Below are positions 62,472 to 64,000 of a stretch of DNA of 64,000 bases, piece after piece. A program made the translations under genes and the position numbers. The DNA is from Streptomyces sp. NBC_00223 (GTDB taxonomy: Bacteria; Actinomycetota; Actinomycetes; Streptomycetales; Streptomycetaceae): positions 4,015,501 through 4,079,500 of the forward strand of contig NZ_CP108109.1 in the NCBI RefSeq assembly GCF_036199905.1, written 5' to 3'. Below the pieces are notes generated by a model that worked only from the letters and a program-made list of their open reading frames with translations, was not told the origin of the DNA and searched no databases. Within the stretch, counting starts at the first letter, position 1. Every line of letters starts with the position of its first letter.

Positions 62472-64000
62472 GTGGGCGAGGCGGCACAGGCACCCGGAAC
62501 ACCCCCGCCCACCCCCCACCGGCGGCTGCGGCGGTTCACGGCGCTCTTCGCCGGGGCCGCGCTGCTCACCGGTCTGGTGCAGGGCGTCCAGGCCACCGCG
62601 TCCCAGGCGAAGTCCCCCAGCGGCTCACGCACCGCCGAGCTGACCGTGGACGGCCTCACCCCCCGCATCCCGGCCAAGGGCGACACGATCACCGTGTCCG
62701 GGATGATCACGAACAACGGCAAGTCGAAGATCACCCAGGCGCATGTCGGCGTACGGATCGGCCCCCAGGGGCCGCTCGACGCCCGCAGCACCATGAAGAC
62801 CGTGTCGTCCAGGACCGGCTATGTCACCGCGGAGGACGGCTACGAGGTCCCGGACCACACCGTCGACGTGCCGGCCATCTCCGCGGGCCAGAGCACACCC
62901 TTCACCGTCAAGGTGCCGGTCGGCGCCCTCGACCTCGGTGCCACCGGTGTCTACCAGCTCGGGGTCACGCTGGACGGCCAGAGCGCGGCGGAGCCGTGGG
63001 AGCACGTCCTCGGCATCAAGCGGACCTTCCTGCCCTGGTACGACGACGGCGAGACCGCCAAGACGACGAAGATCAGCTATCTGTGGCCGCTCACCGACCG
63101 GCCGCACATCGCCCCCCGCGGCGACACCGACTCCCAGCAGAGCCCGATCTTCCTCGACGACGACCTGACCCAGGAGCTGGCGCCCGGCGGACGGCTGCAA
63201 GAGATGGTGCAGCTGGCCAAGAACCTCCCCGTCACCTGGGCCATCGACCCCGACCTGCTCGCCTCGGTCGAGGCGATGACGAAGAGCTACCGGGTGGCCG
63301 GCCACGACGGCGACGTCACCGTGACCACCCCGGGCACCGGCTCCGCCGTCGCCAAGCAGTGGCTGAACTCCCTCAAGACCGCCGTCGCGGGCGACCAGGT
63401 GGTGGCGCTGCCCTTCGGCGACACCGATCTGGCGTCGCTCGCCCACCACGGCAAGGGCGTGCGCGGCAGCGTCGACCATCTCAAGGTCGGCGCCTCCCTC
63501 GGCAGGATCACCGTGGACACCATCCTCGGTGTGCAGTCGACCGCGAACATGGCCTGGCCGGTGGACGGCGCCATCGACCCCTCCATCGTGTCCGTGGCGC
63601 GCGGCGGCGGCGCGAGCCGGATCATCGCGCGCAGCGACACCTTCCCGGAGGACGGCGACCTGAACTACACGCCGAACGCGGCCCGCCCGGTCAGCGGCGG
63701 CATCACCGCGGTGGTCGCCGACGCCCCGCTGTCGACCGCGTTCACCGGCGACATGCTCAGCGCCCAGAACACCAACCTGGCGATCCAGGGCTTCATCGCG
63801 CAGAGCCTGATGATCACCATGGAGGCCCCGGAGAAGCAGCGCGCGATCCTGGTGGCCCCGCAGCGCACCCCCAGCGTCGCCCAGGCGCGCGCGCTGGCCG
63901 AGGCGATCGGCGCGGTCGACGGCAGCCCGTGGGCCGACAGCGTCTCCTTCGACACCACGGCCAAGGCCCACCCGGACCCGGACGCCCGTCACAAGGTGCC
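62472..64000 (+). CDS. DUF6049-like exported protein, 3' end cut by window edge
   Basis: GTG 62472 (GAGGGACGGG upstream) opens a frame that runs without a stop to the last base, giving at least 509 residues. The N-terminus has a Pro-rich lead, RRLRRF and a hydrophobic signal (TALFAGAALLTGLVQGVQATA). The rest is an extracytoplasmic beta-rich protein with VSGMITNNGKSKITQAHVGV, KTFLPWYDDG-like RTFLPWYDD and AIDPDLLASVEAM segments, which match what I know of the DUF6049 family preceding murJ in Streptomyces. Divergent from cca with 166 bp between. Function unknown, probably linked to the cell envelope. Confidence 0.82.
   Translation, partial: MGEAAQAPGTPPPTPHRRLRRFTALFAGAALLTGLVQGVQATASQAKSPSGSRTAELTVDGLTPRIPAKGDTITVSGMITNNGKSKITQAHVGVRIGPQGPLDARSTMKTVSSRTGYVTAEDGYEVPDHTVDVPAISAGQSTPFTVKVPVGALDLGATGVYQLGVTLDGQSAAEPWEHVLGIKRTFLPWYDDGETAKTTKISYLWPLTDRPHIAPRGDTDSQQSPIFLDDDLTQELAPGGRLQEMVQLAKNLPVTWAIDPDLLASVEAMTKSYRVAGHDGDVTVTTPGTGSAVAKQWLNSLKTAVAGDQVVALPFGDTDLASLAHHGKGVRGSVDHLKVGASLGRITVDTILGVQSTANMAWPVDGAIDPSIVSVARGGGASRIIARSDTFPEDGDLNYTPNAARPVSGGITAVVADAPLSTAFTGDMLSAQNTNLAIQGFIAQSLMITMEAPEKQRAILVAPQRTPSVAQARALAEAIGAVDGSPWADSVSFDTTAKAHPDPDARHKV

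Overview
This is a high-GC actinobacterial chromosome segment, almost certainly Streptomyces or a close relative, from the core region next to oriC. The evidence is the block rpsF-ssb-rpsR-rplI-(MATE)-dnaB, the CCA-adding enzyme and DUF6049-type genes at the right edge, a cydA-cydB-cydDC respiratory operon with a Rex-type operator, a PadR/inositol-phosphate synthase pair, and eleven copies of the 14-bp ParB-binding palindrome parS (GTTYCACGTGGAAC). The parS copies start at 20.3 kb and become densest at 60.8 kb, so oriC/parAB should lie beyond the right end. No rRNA, tRNA, CRISPR array, transposase or integrase was recognised.

Left arm (1-16.7 kb, accessory): the 3' part of a type VII-secretion-like polymorphic toxin gene with a small downstream gene that is probably its immunity partner; a WXG100-like protein and its translationally coupled neighbour; then a four-gene minus-strand operon (11305 to 3063) matching the TIGR02677/TIGR02678/TIGR02680/TIGR02679 set, i.e. 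a Wadjet-type (type II) SMC-like anti-plasmid defence system, jetABCD. The operon is bracketed by a direct repeat of about 216 bp: the 5' end of an LLM-family flavin oxidoreductase gene is present as a dead fragment on the left (2772-3026) and as part of the intact gene on the right (11454-12350). The island therefore looks inserted by, and excisable through, homologous recombination. After it come a small secreted protein, a GAF/LuxR regulator, a small exported-looking protein, an odd T-poor spacer and a HAD phosphatase.

Middle (16.8-43.5 kb): cytochrome bd oxidase genes with a fused CydDC exporter, a HisC-like aminotransferase, a LacI regulator, a metallophosphoesterase, thiC behind a TPP riboswitch, a YibE/F membrane protein, several small proteins, a PLP-dependent cystathionine lyase-like enzyme, a Nudix hydrolase, a MarR/MFS drug-efflux pair with a 13-bp inverted repeat upstream, a serine hydrolase coupled to an LCM-type methyltransferase, and a large secreted GH3 beta-glucosidase with two discoidin-like domains behind a textbook promoter/operator. 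A nucleotidyltransferase gene next to it is broken by a one-base frameshift.

Right arm (43.7-64 kb): a methyltransferase, dnaB with a cluster of DnaA-box-like sequences upstream, a MATE exporter, the rpsF-ssb-rpsR-rplI operon, a FemX-like aminoacyltransferase with an alanine-racemase-like protein, a GT87 membrane glycosyltransferase, a bifunctional class A PBP, PadR plus inositol-3-phosphate synthase with a palindromic operator on the promoter, an MFS protein, the CCA-adding enzyme, and the start of a DUF6049-like exported protein cut by the window edge.
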